This document shows positions 1 to 7,776 of a stretch of 33,500 nucleotides of DNA, piece after piece (the first letter of the stretch is position 1; the number at the start of each line of letters is the position of its first letter). The translations under genes were made by a program, and so were the position numbers. This DNA is from Nocardiopsis alkaliphila YIM 80379. Lineage in GTDB: Bacteria > Actinomycetota > Actinomycetes > Streptosporangiales > Streptosporangiaceae. The notes under the pieces are model-generated. The model worked only from the letters and a program-made list of their open reading frames with translations. It searched no databases and was not told where the DNA came from. The stretch lies in assembly GCF_000341005.1 (NCBI RefSeq), contig NZ_ANBD01000120.1, positions 1-33,500 on the forward strand, read 5' to 3'.

Positions 1-1
1 G

Positions 2-475
2 GGTCCGCCCCAGGGAGTGCGCCCGGCCGGTTTCGGCTCGCGACTGACCGCCCGACTCATCGACTACGTGTTGGCCTTCCTCGCGGCCTCGGCCTTCTTC
101 GTCGTGATGCTCCTGCTCGTGGTGATCCTGACCGGGTCGTCCGAAACCACCGACGCGGAGGGCGAGGTGTGGGCCTTCCTGCTCATCTTCGGTTGGGGTG
201 TACTGCTCTTCTTCTACGACTGGCTGTACCTGATCACTTGGGGGCGCACCCTCGGCAAGATGATGGTGGGTATCAAGGTGGTCGACGCCGCGAACGGTGG
301 CAAGCTCACCCAGGGTCAAGCCATCGGCCGGGCCGCCATGTTCTGCGTCCCCCAGTCGCTGCCGTGTTTGGGCCAGGTCTTCTCGCTCTCCGAGTCCCTG
401 GCCATGTTGGGTGACGACCGGGCACGGGCCCTGCACGATCGCGTGGCCGGAACCATGGTGATCCACACTCGTTGA
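2..475 (+). CDS. RDD family membrane protein, 5' end outside window
   Basis: This is the C-terminal part of an RDD-domain integral membrane protein. The R-L-x-A-R-L-I-D-Y motif that opens the RDD domain is present near the start, followed by a hydrophobic helix (about residues 15-38 counted from the GTG at 17), a second hydrophobic stretch (about 52-70) and the typical T-W-G-R-T-L-G-K-M-M-V-G-I-K-V-V segment with the conserved G-K-x-x-x-G-I-K pattern. The reading frame is open from base 2 and reads G-P-P-Q-G-V before the GTG at 17. Actinobacterial RDD proteins often carry a proline/glutamine-rich cytoplasmic N-terminus, so the real start is probably upstream of the window. Function within the family is mostly unknown; some members are linked to ion or solute transport. 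It ends three bases before the convergent gene at 479. Confidence 0.85.
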   Translation, partial: GPPQGVRPAGFGSRLTARLIDYVLAFLAASAFFVVMLLLVVILTGSSETTDAEGEVWAFLLIFGWGVLLFFYDWLYLITWGRTLGKMMVGIKVVDAANGGKLTQGQAIGRAAMFCVPQSLPCLGQVFSLSESLAMLGDDRARALHDRVAGTMVIHTR

Positions 476-478
476 TGG

Positions 479-1780
479 TCAGGGCCGGTCGGTCGAACAC
501 CTGGGGGCCTGGGAACCGCCTTGGGCGAAAGCCGCCGGGACGTAGTGGCCCTCTCCGATCCGATACCACAGGTCGCTGGTGCCCTCCGGGCCTGTGACCG
601 AGTCTCCGCTGACCTGACAGGACACGTCGACGTTGGCCTTGTGCGCGGCCGATCCGACGATGTCGTGGTGTGTGCCCGGCCCGGTGCGCACGATCACCGG
701 GTCCTTTCCGGTGGCCGTGGTGATCTCGGCACGCTCGCGGTACTGGGCGGTCCACAGGTAGTCGACCTGGACCCATCCGTTGGTGGGTAGTCGGAGCCCC
801 TGCTCGAAGGCTCCGTCCGCCAGGTCGATGCCGGCGGGGTTCCGTACCCGTCGACCGAATCCGTCCAGGCCACCGTTGTACCCCTCGGTGTAGGCGGCTT
901 CGGCTTGGGGACGCCCGCGTTCGAGGCCACGCCAGGACTGGCGTTCCTCGTTCCAGTGGTCGTCATCGATGTTCCAGGGCCCCACGTCCCACACGGGCAG
1001 GTAGGCACAGCGTGGAGTGTGGCCCTCGGTCTCGCCCGAGGCTTCGGGGCCGAGTTCGCCGGTACCGCACACCCGGACGGTGTACTCTCCGCCGCCCCGG
1101 GTGGCCAGGCCACGACGGGAGGGCAGGGCGACGAAGTGGTCGTCGGGACGCACGACGTGGCCATTGGCGGTGGTTCCGCCCACCAATCCGATGCGGGTGG
1201 CGAACAGGCGAGCGGAGTATGGGCGGGGTACGTCGTCGATCTTCGCACTGGCGCCGTTCTCCTTCGCGACCTCGGAGTTCTCCGCCGGACGCACGCGCAC
1301 CCCGGTGATGGAGACGTCGGCGTCCTGTTCAAAGGAGGACATCTCGATGCGAAGCTGGACCCGGGTGACCGTCTCGGGAAGCACTACCCGGCCTTCCTCC
1401 GCCCCGAGCGGATACCACTCGGTCCACATGCCGTCGGAGCGGCCGCCCCGTGCTTCGGTCGAAATCCGCCCCTGGTCGCCGGTGGTGTCCATGGTCACGT
1501 CGATGACGTCGGTGGGTGCCTCCAGTTCCTGCTCGGGGAAGGTGGCCGACCCGGTGCGCCGTACGGTGGCGTCCAGGCGGGAGGAGGCCCCCAGTTCCTC
1601 GGTGGCGTCCAAGCGCAATGCTCCTGAGTCCAGTGTCAGCCCGACCCGGTCGGTGGAGGCCAGGTCCTGTTCGGACCAGCGGGGCGCCGCGACGGCCGTT
1701 CCCTGGGCGACCCAGGGTGCCAGGAGAATGAAAGCCCCAAGAAGCGCCCAAGTCGATGCGGTGCGCCGTTTCCGCGCCAT
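479..1780 (-). CDS. Secreted protein with C-terminal SH3-like domain
   Basis: A 433-residue exported protein of unknown function. The start at 1780 is preferred to an in-frame ATG at 1837 because AGAAGG lies five bases upstream and the protein then begins with a clean signal peptide: M-A-R-K-R-R, a hydrophobic core, and cleavage near A-V-A/A-P-R. The middle region has R-L-F-A-T-R-I-G-L-V-G-G, then H-F-V-A-L-P-S-R-R-G-L and Y-L-P-V-W-D-V-G-P-W-N. To me this looks like a double-psi beta-barrel or 3D-like fold found in actinobacterial secreted proteins, but that is inference. The last 80 or so residues (V-R-T-G-P-G-T-H-H through L-W-Y-R-I-G-E-G-H-Y-V-P) look like a bacterial SH3 domain, usually a cell-wall or peptide-binding module. 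A 17-bp near-palindrome lies about 40 bases upstream of the start. Confidence 0.8.
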   Translation of the reverse strand: MARKRRTASTWALLGAFILLAPWVAQGTAVAAPRWSEQDLASTDRVGLTLDSGALRLDATEELGASSRLDATVRRTGSATFPEQELEAPTDVIDVTMDTTGDQGRISTEARGGRSDGMWTEWYPLGAEEGRVVLPETVTRVQLRIEMSSFEQDADVSITGVRVRPAENSEVAKENGASAKIDDVPRPYSARLFATRIGLVGGTTANGHVVRPDDHFVALPSRRGLATRGGGEYTVRVCGTGELGPEASGETEGHTPRCAYLPVWDVGPWNIDDDHWNEERQSWRGLERGRPQAEAAYTEGYNGGLDGFGRRVRNPAGIDLADGAFEQGLRLPTNGWVQVDYLWTAQYRERAEITTATGKDPVIVRTGPGTHHDIVGSAAHKANVDVSCQVSGDSVTGPEGTSDLWYRIGEGHYVPAAFAQGGSQAPRCSTDRP

Positions 1781-1818
1781 CGTTCCTTCTCTCGCCAAGC
1801 ACACGAAGTAGCCATTTC

Positions 1819-1835
1819 GGTCACTACCAGTAACC
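1819..1835 (-). promoter_or_regulatory. Near-palindrome upstream of secreted protein gene
   Basis: The arms GGTCACT and AGTAACC surround ACC, giving 6 of 7 complementary positions plus one wobble. The site is about 40 bases upstream of the start at 1780, where a repressor or activator could act. No regulator can be assigned. Confidence 0.3.
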
Positions 1836-1913
1836 ATTCGAGTGCGGGCACACTCAAGGAAGCCGTGTCGAGTGTTGATGAGGGGACGGTAAAGTTCCGC
1901 TTCTACTTGGACC

Positions 1914-3131
1914 TCAGGGAGCGAAGGCCAGCAGGCAGGCGGTGAACCCGTGCACGTGGTTCACCCCTGATACCGGGCCGATCTCCCCCGCTGCGAAGAA
2001 ACCCGCCACCGGTGCGGTGCCGAGGATCCGTTGGACCGCGAGCACGTCGTGGTCGGGCCGCGAAAACAGGTTCGCGCCCCGGCCGTTGCAGGAGAACAAC
2101 AACCCCGCGCCGACCGCGTGAGCGGCCCCGAACTCGGTCAGTCGACGGGCCAGGTCCTCATCCGCGGTGCTCGCGTCACGTACCTGGAAGCGGACGGTCT
2201 GGCCGACCTCCACCATGTCTTGGATGGTGAGCGCGCCTATCTCGGGATCGGCCCCTACCAGGGACCGGACGAGGAAGTCACCCTGCTCGTGCTGGTCGGC
2301 GTACTCGTCGATCGCGACTCCGACGTGCAACCCCTGCTCGGCCAATTCCCGATCCTCGTCGGAGAGCTCTTCGACCAACCGCTCCAGCTTTTCGTAGGCG
2401 TTCTCCCCGGCCAGTTCCAGCAGAAGGTTGCCCTCGGCCTTGGTGACGGTCATGTGCGGCCCGACCGGTCGACAGCCCTGGCTGACCACGGTGCCCAACA
2501 CGCCCTCGCCACCGATCAGCACACCGATGGCCCCGTTCTGTGCCACCTCACCGTCACAGAAGAGCCGTACCGAGCCCTCACCGCGCAGCCCGTCGGCCAT
2601 CCCACCGATCAGCGGCAACCCGCCCAAGGCCGCGGTGGTCTCACGGACGAACCCCTGGGTGGGGAACTCGTAGGGGTTGGTGAGCAAGATGCCGGCCCGG
2701 TCGGCCGGACCCGGTTCGCGCATACCCACCACAGCGAGGTTGCCGTCCTCCACCACGGTGTCCAGGCGAAAGGGTGTGAGTTCCACCCCGGGAAGATTCG
2801 CCCCCCACACGCTCACCGCGCCTTGACCCTCCACACCACGGCCGTCACCGAGCACCCCGGTGGCGCTGCACCCCAGGGTGATGGCGCTCCCGGACAGTTC
2901 CATGACCCGTTCGCCCGCGAGCGTGACCTCCTCGGGGTCCACCCCACTGACGAAGAAGCAGACGAGATCGGCGGGGCCGTCCATCCGTTCCAAGGCCTGT
3001 AGGACGGCGCGCTCGGCCGCGTTCACGAGGTCGGCTCCCGTCGTCAGAGCATCGCCGAACCTTGCCACTGCCACCCCTGCCTTCACCCACCACGTCGCCG
3101 GCCGTGGAACCTGGCCGTCCCATTCTTCCAT
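1914..3131 (-). CDS. FIST N-/C-domain sensory protein
   Basis: A 405-residue protein that matches the FIST N-terminal domain (about residues 35-235; includes T-L-G-C-S-A-T-G-V and G-G-M-A-D-G) followed by the FIST C domain (about 240-390; ends with G-F-F-A-A-G-E-I-G-P-V and G-F-T-A-C-L-L). FIST proteins are thought to be ligand-binding sensors, possibly for amino acids, that feed signal-transduction pathways. There is no attached output domain and no kinase or cyclase next door, so its partner is not visible here. The ATG at 3131 has GGAG five bases upstream. The gene diverges from the AAA+ gene at 3198, with 66 bases between. Family assignment is firm; the physiological role is not known. 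Confidence 0.88.
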   Translation of the reverse strand: MEEWDGQVPRPATWWVKAGVAVARFGDALTTGADLVNAAERAVLQALERMDGPADLVCFFVSGVDPEEVTLAGERVMELSGSAITLGCSATGVLGDGRGVEGQGAVSVWGANLPGVELTPFRLDTVVEDGNLAVVGMREPGPADRAGILLTNPYEFPTQGFVRETTAALGGLPLIGGMADGLRGEGSVRLFCDGEVAQNGAIGVLIGGEGVLGTVVSQGCRPVGPHMTVTKAEGNLLLELAGENAYEKLERLVEELSDEDRELAEQGLHVGVAIDEYADQHEQGDFLVRSLVGADPEIGALTIQDMVEVGQTVRFQVRDASTADEDLARRLTEFGAAHAVGAGLLFSCNGRGANLFSRPDHDVLAVQRILGTAPVAGFFAAGEIGPVSGVNHVHGFTACLLAFAP

Positions 3132-3184
3132 CCGTACTCCAAACAGGGTTTTCCTGCATCTGGCCCCTCAAACGCCCACGGGCC

Positions 3185-3190
3185 TACACT
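3185..3190 (+). promoter_or_regulatory. -10-like element giving a leaderless AAA+ transcript
   Basis: TACACT fits the actinobacterial -10 pattern TANNNT and ends seven bases before the GTG at 3198. Transcription from it would begin at or next to the start codon, a common leaderless arrangement in this phylum. It also explains the lack of a Shine-Dalgarno sequence for that gene. I see no convincing -35. Confidence 0.4.
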
Positions 3191-3197
3191 GCTTGCC

Positions 3198-4619
3198 GTG
3201 ACCCATGCCACTCCCCCTCCGGTCCGACTCCCGCGCACACTCGGCGCTCTGCGCGAGTCCGGCCATGTCTACCGGTCGATCGCGGCCGAGGTACGGGAGA
3301 ACCTCCTGGCCCGCATGGGCGAAGGAGTGCCCCGCTTCCCAGGGATGCACGGCTTCGACGACACGGTGCTGCCCCAATTGGAGCGAGCGTTGATCGCCGG
3401 GCACGACGTGGTACTGCTGGGCGAGCGAGGCCAGGGCAAGACCCGGTTGATCAGGACCATCGCGGGACTCCTCGACGAATGGTCACCGACGGTGGCCGGC
3501 TGCCCGATCAACGACCACCCCTTCGCACCCGTGTGTCCGACGTGTACTCGTCGGGCCGAGGCTCAAGGGGACGGGCTCCCGGTCCGGTGGCGGCACCGGG
3601 ACGAACGCTACGGCGAGAAACTCGCCACCCCCGACACCGGTACCGGCGAACTGATCGGTGACGTGGACCCGGCCCGGCTCGCCGAGGGCCGTTCCCTGGG
3701 CGACCCGGAAACCATCCACTACGGACTGCTGCCGCGCGCCAACCGGGGGGTCTTCTGCGTCAACGAACTACCGGACCTGCCCGCCCGGGCCCAGGTGGCG
3801 TTGTTCAACGTGTTGGAGGAGCGTGACCTCCAGGTGCGCGGCTACGCCCTGCGGCTGCCCTTGGACCTTCTGTTGGTGGCCAGCGCCAACCCGGAGGACT
3901 ACACCAGCCGGGGCCGGATCGTCACCCCGCTCAAGGACCGTTTCAGTGCCCAGGTGCGCACCCACTATCCCCCCGACCTCGATCACGAACTGGCCTTGCT
4001 GCGTCAGGAGGCCGACCTACCCGAAGGGAGCGTCGTTCCCTCCCACCTGTGGGAATCGGTCGCACGCTTCGCTCGCCTGGTGCGCGATTCCAACCGGGTG
4101 GACCAGTGGTCGGGGGTCTCGGTGCGACTCACCGTGGCCGCCATCGAGACCGTCGCCGCCTCGGCGCTGCGTCGGGCCGCCCTGGTCCACGAGGAGGTTC
4201 CGGTGGCTCGCGTGTGCGATCTGGCCGGGGTGGTCGAACCGCTTCTGGGCAAGGTGGAGTTCGAGGCCGGCGCGCAGGGACGTGAGGCGTCCCTTCTGGA
4301 GACCCTGTTGCGACGAGGCGTGGCGGAGACCTTCCGCTCTCGGTTGGGTGAAACCGACCTGGGACCGTTGAGCGACCGTTTCTCCGGTGGCGGCACGGTG
4401 GAGAGCGGCGACCTGGTGAGCGCCACGGAATTGCTGCGCAGGGTGGGGGTGGTGCCAGGGCTGGCCGGACTGATCGAACGCGCGGCCCCGGAGACCGAGG
4501 ACGGCCCGCCCACCCCGGGATTGGCCGCGGCGGTGGTGGAGTTCGCCCTGGAAGGCCTGTACTTGGAACGGCGGCTGTCCAAGGACATCGCGCCCGACGG
4601 GGGCGTGTATCGGTTCTGA
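3198..4619 (+). CDS. MoxR/ChlI-type AAA+ ATPase
   Basis: A 473-residue AAA+ ATPase of the magnesium-chelatase ChlI/MoxR type. Walker A is G-E-R-G-Q-G-K-T (75-82). A Walker B-like segment V-F-C-V-N-E-L-P-D-L (185-194) is followed by sensor-1 A-S-A-N-P-E-D-Y (228-235). An insert after Walker A carries Cys102 and a C-P-T-C pair (113-116), suggesting a small metal site. Such ATPases act as chaperone-like motors together with a VWA-domain partner, inserting metals or remodelling complexes. Here the stop codon overlaps the ATG of a VWA gene (TGATG), so the two are almost certainly translationally coupled and work together. The substrate is unknown. No tetrapyrrole, cobalamin or CO-dehydrogenase genes are nearby, so true Mg- or Co-chelatase activity is not implied. 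Confidence 0.9.
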   Translation: MTHATPPPVRLPRTLGALRESGHVYRSIAAEVRENLLARMGEGVPRFPGMHGFDDTVLPQLERALIAGHDVVLLGERGQGKTRLIRTIAGLLDEWSPTVAGCPINDHPFAPVCPTCTRRAEAQGDGLPVRWRHRDERYGEKLATPDTGTGELIGDVDPARLAEGRSLGDPETIHYGLLPRANRGVFCVNELPDLPARAQVALFNVLEERDLQVRGYALRLPLDLLLVASANPEDYTSRGRIVTPLKDRFSAQVRTHYPPDLDHELALLRQEADLPEGSVVPSHLWESVARFARLVRDSNRVDQWSGVSVRLTVAAIETVAASALRRAALVHEEVPVARVCDLAGVVEPLLGKVEFEAGAQGREASLLETLLRRGVAETFRSRLGETDLGPLSDRFSGGGTVESGDLVSATELLRRVGVVPGLAGLIERAAPETEDGPPTPGLAAAVVEFALEGLYLERRLSKDIAPDGGVYRF

Positions 4620-5761
4620 TGGGTGGTGGGATGAGGTTTCGGTACCGGGCCTACATGGGCGGCCCCGATCCGTTGGTCGAGGAAGGGCCACCGAAGGAGG
4701 CCGTGCGGGGCGCCGACGAACCGCGGGCGTTGATCGCCTTCGAACGCACCGACCGGGAACCGTCCGAAGCGGAGGAAGCGACGCCGGCCGCCGCGGAGGA
4801 CGCCTTGGGTCGTTACTCCGACGGTGAGCGGGCCGTCATGGACGAGGGCGATCCGACGGTGCCGGGTTCGCGGGGACGTGAGCGACCGAACCCGCTGGAC
4901 GAGGCCGCTCACGGGCTGAGTCCACGCGAGTTGCGCCGGTTGGGCGAGGTGGCGTTGACCGAGATCGAGACGGCCTCCGTCCGGACTCGGGGAGGGCACC
5001 GGGGTGGGTTCGCCCAGGGTGAGGAACCGACCGGGCGGAGCGTGCCTCACGATGGACTCGACCGCACCCTGGACGCGGTCGCCACCCTGCGAGCGGCGAT
5101 GCTGCGCCGAGCCGCCGAAGACGGCCTCGGGGCGGGCCAGGGCGAGTCGCTCGACGCAAAGGATCTGCGCTACGCCGAGACCGAGCCGGCGGGCGCCGCC
5201 GCGGTGTGCCTACTGGTCGACCTGTCCCACTCGATGACCACACGCGGACTGCACGATGCGGCCACTCGCACCGCCCTGGCCCTGCACACCCTGGTGCGGA
5301 CCAGGCGACCCCAGGACCGGCTCCTGGTGATCGGGTTCGGCGACCACGCGCGGGCGATGACCCCGGCGGACCTGGTCGAACACGACTGGCGCCGGGTGCC
5401 CGGTACCAACCTTCAGCACGCCTTGCGTCTGGCTCGGGAACACTCTCGTCGACATCGAGGGCTGCGTCCGGTGATCATGGTGGTCACCGACGGAGAGCCC
5501 ACCGCGTACCTGGGCGAAGACGGCGACGCCCGGTTCGCGTGGCCGCCCACCCCGCGCACGGTGGAGGTCACCACCGCGGAGTTGGACGCGACGCTGACCG
5601 AAGGGGCCGACGTGACGTTCTTTCTGTTGGCCGACGATCCTCGGTTACGTGCCTTCCGAGCGTTGCTGCGGCGTCGGCGGGGTGTGCGCGTGGTGGAGGC
5701 CGACGCCGAAGCCCTGGGCCCCTTGGTCGTCGACCGCTACCTGGGTCGTGCCGTTCGCTGA
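4619..5761 (+). CDS. VWA-domain protein, partner of upstream AAA+ ATPase
   Basis: A 380-residue protein with an acidic, low-complexity N-terminal half and a C-terminal von Willebrand A domain (about 193-370). The metal-ion-dependent adhesion site is visible as D-L-S-H-S (201-205), with a later V-V-T-D-G-E-P motif typical of ChlD/CoxE-like VWA domains. It should bind the AAA+ ATPase encoded just upstream, like the ChlI-ChlD and MoxR-VWA pairs. The ATG at 4619 overlaps the previous stop by one base; a second ATG at 4631, preceded by GGTGGTGGG, is an alternative start. Leu343 is encoded by TTA (5645-5647), the only in-frame TTA codon I found in this window. In Streptomyces relatives TTA codons put genes under control of the rare leucyl-tRNA bldA, so this gene may be limited to late growth or development. 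Confidence 0.88.
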   Translation: MGGGMRFRYRAYMGGPDPLVEEGPPKEAVRGADEPRALIAFERTDREPSEAEEATPAAAEDALGRYSDGERAVMDEGDPTVPGSRGRERPNPLDEAAHGLSPRELRRLGEVALTEIETASVRTRGGHRGGFAQGEEPTGRSVPHDGLDRTLDAVATLRAAMLRRAAEDGLGAGQGESLDAKDLRYAETEPAGAAAVCLLVDLSHSMTTRGLHDAATRTALALHTLVRTRRPQDRLLVIGFGDHARAMTPADLVEHDWRRVPGTNLQHALRLAREHSRRHRGLRPVIMVVTDGEPTAYLGEDGDARFAWPPTPRTVEVTTAELDATLTEGADVTFFLLADDPRLRAFRALLRRRRGVRVVEADAEALGPLVVDRYLGRAVR

Positions 5762-5832
5762 GGCCGGGGGAGGACCGTTCGGGCGTCGTCGGGACCTGTC
5801 CACGGGCGGGCCAAGGCCCGGAACGAGCACGG

Positions 5833-6648
5833 CTAACGCTCAAAGATGTTGACGTCCGAGGCCAACAGGAGGAGTTCCTCCGGAGCGGCACCTCCCGCGT
5901 AGAGGAGTTGGTGGTTGTTGGCGGGCATGAGCGTCTCGGTGAAGCGCAACGGCCGCTCACCCTCGTAGACCACGCGTTCTTGGACCAGCAGAGGGATGCC
6001 CGGGCCGAGACCGAAGGCGTCCGCCTCGCCCTGAGAGGGCATGCGTGCGCCCACGATGTCCCAATTCCATTCTTCGTGGAATCCCAGTTCGCGCATGGCC
6101 GCGCCCACGCCCTCCTCCAGGCGTTCGGGAGACATCAACACGGTTCCACCGGCGATGTCGTAGGGAAGGTAGGTGACCTGGGACTGCCACAGGCCGCCGT
6201 CGAGGAAGCGATTCGAGGAACGGATGACGACGAGTCCGCCATGTTCGTCATCGTTCTCACCGGCGTCGCGGCGCAGCCGTTTGGCCACCTTCGGGCGCAT
6301 GGTGTCCAGGCTGACCTTGATCTTCTCGTCGACGTCGGGACGATCGGCCCCGCCCGCCCTGGCGCGGTCCTCCATCGCCGAGCGCTGGGCCTGGCCGCCG
6401 GCGGAGACCGGAGAGGCCAGGTGGACGGTCGGTCGGTGGTCGGAGACGAAGGCACCGCGTCCGGGGACGATGGCGATGCGCCCCTCGTCCTGGAGGATGC
6501 GCATCCCCAGGCGAGCGGTGGCTCGGGAGACCCCGAGGTCCTCGGCCAGGTCCTCCTCCCCGGGCAGGCGTTCTCCTGGTTCGTAGTCGCCCTTGGCCAG
6601 GGCCTCCCGCAGGTGATCGGCGACAAAGGACTTCTTCGACGTGCTCAT
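5833..6648 (-). CDS. GntR-family regulator, HutC type with UTRA domain
   Basis: A 271-residue transcription factor. Residues 5-75 form a winged helix-turn-helix (P-G-E-R-L-P-G-E-E-D-L-A then V-S-R-A-T-A-R-L-G-M-R-I-L), typical of GntR DNA-binding domains. Residues from about 100 to 265 look like a UTRA effector-binding domain, as in HutC. Between them lies a variable linker rich in charged residues. The ligand and targets cannot be read from the context. The next gene upstream on the same strand (6791-7528) is a second regulator of the same subfamily, an uncommon tandem pairing. The start at 6648 has only a weak upstream purine run (GAAGAA). The gene ends 71 bases from the convergent VWA gene. 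Confidence 0.9.
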   Translation of the reverse strand: MSTSKKSFVADHLREALAKGDYEPGERLPGEEDLAEDLGVSRATARLGMRILQDEGRIAIVPGRGAFVSDHRPTVHLASPVSAGGQAQRSAMEDRARAGGADRPDVDEKIKVSLDTMRPKVAKRLRRDAGENDDEHGGLVVIRSSNRFLDGGLWQSQVTYLPYDIAGGTVLMSPERLEEGVGAAMRELGFHEEWNWDIVGARMPSQGEADAFGLGPGIPLLVQERVVYEGERPLRFTETLMPANNHQLLYAGGAAPEELLLLASDVNIFER

Positions 6649-6660
6649 CGGTTCTTCGGG

Positions 6661-6748
6661 CGTGAACCCTGTCCTTCAGGGCCGGGAGGAAACGCCCTCT
6701 CCCTTCCAGCTGTAGCCATGGCCGTCCGCTTCTTCAGGGCGGAGGCAC
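6661..6748 (+). mobile_element. Possible IS200/IS605-like end remnant
   Basis: Two stretches resemble the conserved right end (TnpB guide-RNA 3' region) of actinobacterial IS605-type elements, which from memory carry a CCTTCAGGGCGGGGAGGA-like core. The first, at 6668-6691, holds CCTTCAGGGCCGGGAGGA and can form CCCTG-TCCTT-CAGGG. The second, at 6721-6744, holds TTCTTCAGGGCGGAGG and is more diverged. No transposase or TnpB frame remains in the 142-base gap. This may be a solo end or chance similarity. Confidence 0.3.
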
Positions 6749-6790
6749 GTGCTCGTGTCCAACGCCCTGGACGGTTCCATGGGCGGTGGT

Positions 6791-7528
6791 TCAGTCCCGG
6801 TGGTAGGCCTTGAGGTCGCCGTGCTCGAACTGGTAGCGGATGCTGTGCCCGGCATACACAGTGTGCACCAGACGAATGGGACGTTCTTCGGAGTAGTCGG
6901 TCCGGTGGACGTTGAGTACCGGGACCCCGGGAGGAAGGTCCAACTGCCCGGCCTCCTGGGGGGTGGGCATACGGGTCTCGAGTTCGTCCACGTAGCCCAC
7001 CTGGCGATGACCGTGCTCCATGAGGACCTCCAGTGCGCTCTCCACGTCCTCGGGCAGCATGAGCGGGGTACCCTCGACCAGGTCCATGGGGTAGAACGCG
7101 GAGCTGATGGAGCCGGAACGGTCCCCGGCGAAGGAGAAACGGTGCATGCGCCGCACGACCGTCATGGTGCCTTCGGGAACGCGAAGTCGAGGAGCGATGT
7201 CGGAGTCCGCGCTGAGGAGTTGGAGTTCCTCCAGGGTCGGGCCGCTGAGGTTGGACTCGTTCAACCCCCCCGGGCCGCCCTTGCTGCGGGTCGCGTAGAA
7301 GATCTCGGGGACCACGTCCTGCACGTAGTGTCCGCGCCCGGGCCGGCTGAGGATGAGGCCCTGGTTGCGCAACATGCCCAGGGCCAGGCGGATGGTGTTG
7401 CGAGACGCCTCGAAACGCTCTTCCAGCTGCTTCTCGGAAGGAAGCTGACCGCCAGGAGGAAGGCTTCCCTCCTGGATCTCCCTGCGCAGAGTTCGAGCGA
7501 TCTGTCGATATCGGCTTTCTGCCCGCAT
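6791..7528 (-). CDS. GntR-family regulator, HutC type with UTRA domain
   Basis: A 245-residue regulator with a GntR winged helix at the N-terminus (Y-R-Q-I-A-R-T-L then L-P-S-E-K-Q-L-E-E-R-F and S-R-N-T-I-R-L-A-L), followed by a UTRA-type ligand domain from about residue 80, including the typical H-R-F-S-F-A-G-D and F-Y-P-M-D-L-V-E-G-T-P motifs. I place the start at 7528, not the longer in-frame start at 7591. The extra 21 residues are hydrophobic and unlike GntR N-termini, and a GGGCGGAG purine run precedes 7528. Directly repeated CTTGTTGGT boxes upstream could be its own operator. Ligand unknown. It shares subfamily and orientation with the gene at 5833-6648 but is clearly diverged from it. 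Confidence 0.9.
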   Translation of the reverse strand: MRAESRYRQIARTLRREIQEGSLPPGGQLPSEKQLEERFEASRNTIRLALGMLRNQGLILSRPGRGHYVQDVVPEIFYATRSKGGPGGLNESNLSGPTLEELQLLSADSDIAPRLRVPEGTMTVVRRMHRFSFAGDRSGSISSAFYPMDLVEGTPLMLPEDVESALEVLMEHGHRQVGYVDELETRMPTPQEAGQLDLPPGVPVLNVHRTDYSEERPIRLVHTVYAGHSIRYQFEHGDLKAYHRD

Positions 7529-7553
7529 AACTCCGCCCTCTGGGGGGTAAAAA

Positions 7554-7612
7554 ACCAACAAGTCAACCTGTACCAACAAGCTGAGTGGCACACCAGCCGA
7601 ACAAGTCCAACC
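7554..7612 (-). repeat. Direct repeats upstream of GntR gene
   Basis: ACCAACAAG occurs at 7554-7562 and again at 7572-7580, an 18-base period. A related ACAAGTCCAACC is at 7601-7612, compared with ACAAGTCAACC at 7559-7569. They lie 26-84 bases upstream of the GntR start. A direct-repeat operator or autoregulatory site is plausible. Confidence 0.35.
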
Positions 7613-7690
7613 GGTTCTGCTGACCCCATCTTAGATGAAGGCCACCTTCAGCATACGAAGGACCTGGCCTTCGGCACGAGAAAGGAGAGC

Positions 7691-7744
7691 ATGAGCTCCG
7701 CCCCACCGCCCTCTCGGATCACAGGGGGCCCGATCAGGAACTGA
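7691..7744 (+). CDS. Possible 17-residue leader peptide
   Basis: A short frame (ATG at 7691, TGA at 7742) encodes M-S-S-A-P-P-P-S-R-I-T-G-G-P-I-R-N. Its AAAGGAG ribosome-binding site, three bases before the ATG, is among the strongest in the window. It ends 32 bases before the small membrane protein gene on the same strand, so it could be a translated leader. It has a run of prolines (P-P-P) that can slow ribosomes. Only the signal and the frame support it; no homology is known to me. Confidence 0.3.
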   Translation: MSSAPPPSRITGGPIRN

Positions 7745-7776
7745 GATTCCTCCCTCACCCCAGAGGAGACCACGTC

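Noticed and set aside
1886-1899. GGTAAAG element resembling the enolase/pruA motif
   Set aside because: Only about nine bases match and no plus-strand gene follows it.
5801-5820. Small GGGCC/GGCCC stem between the VWA and GntR genes
   Set aside because: Five-bp stem without T-tract is too weak to call a terminator.
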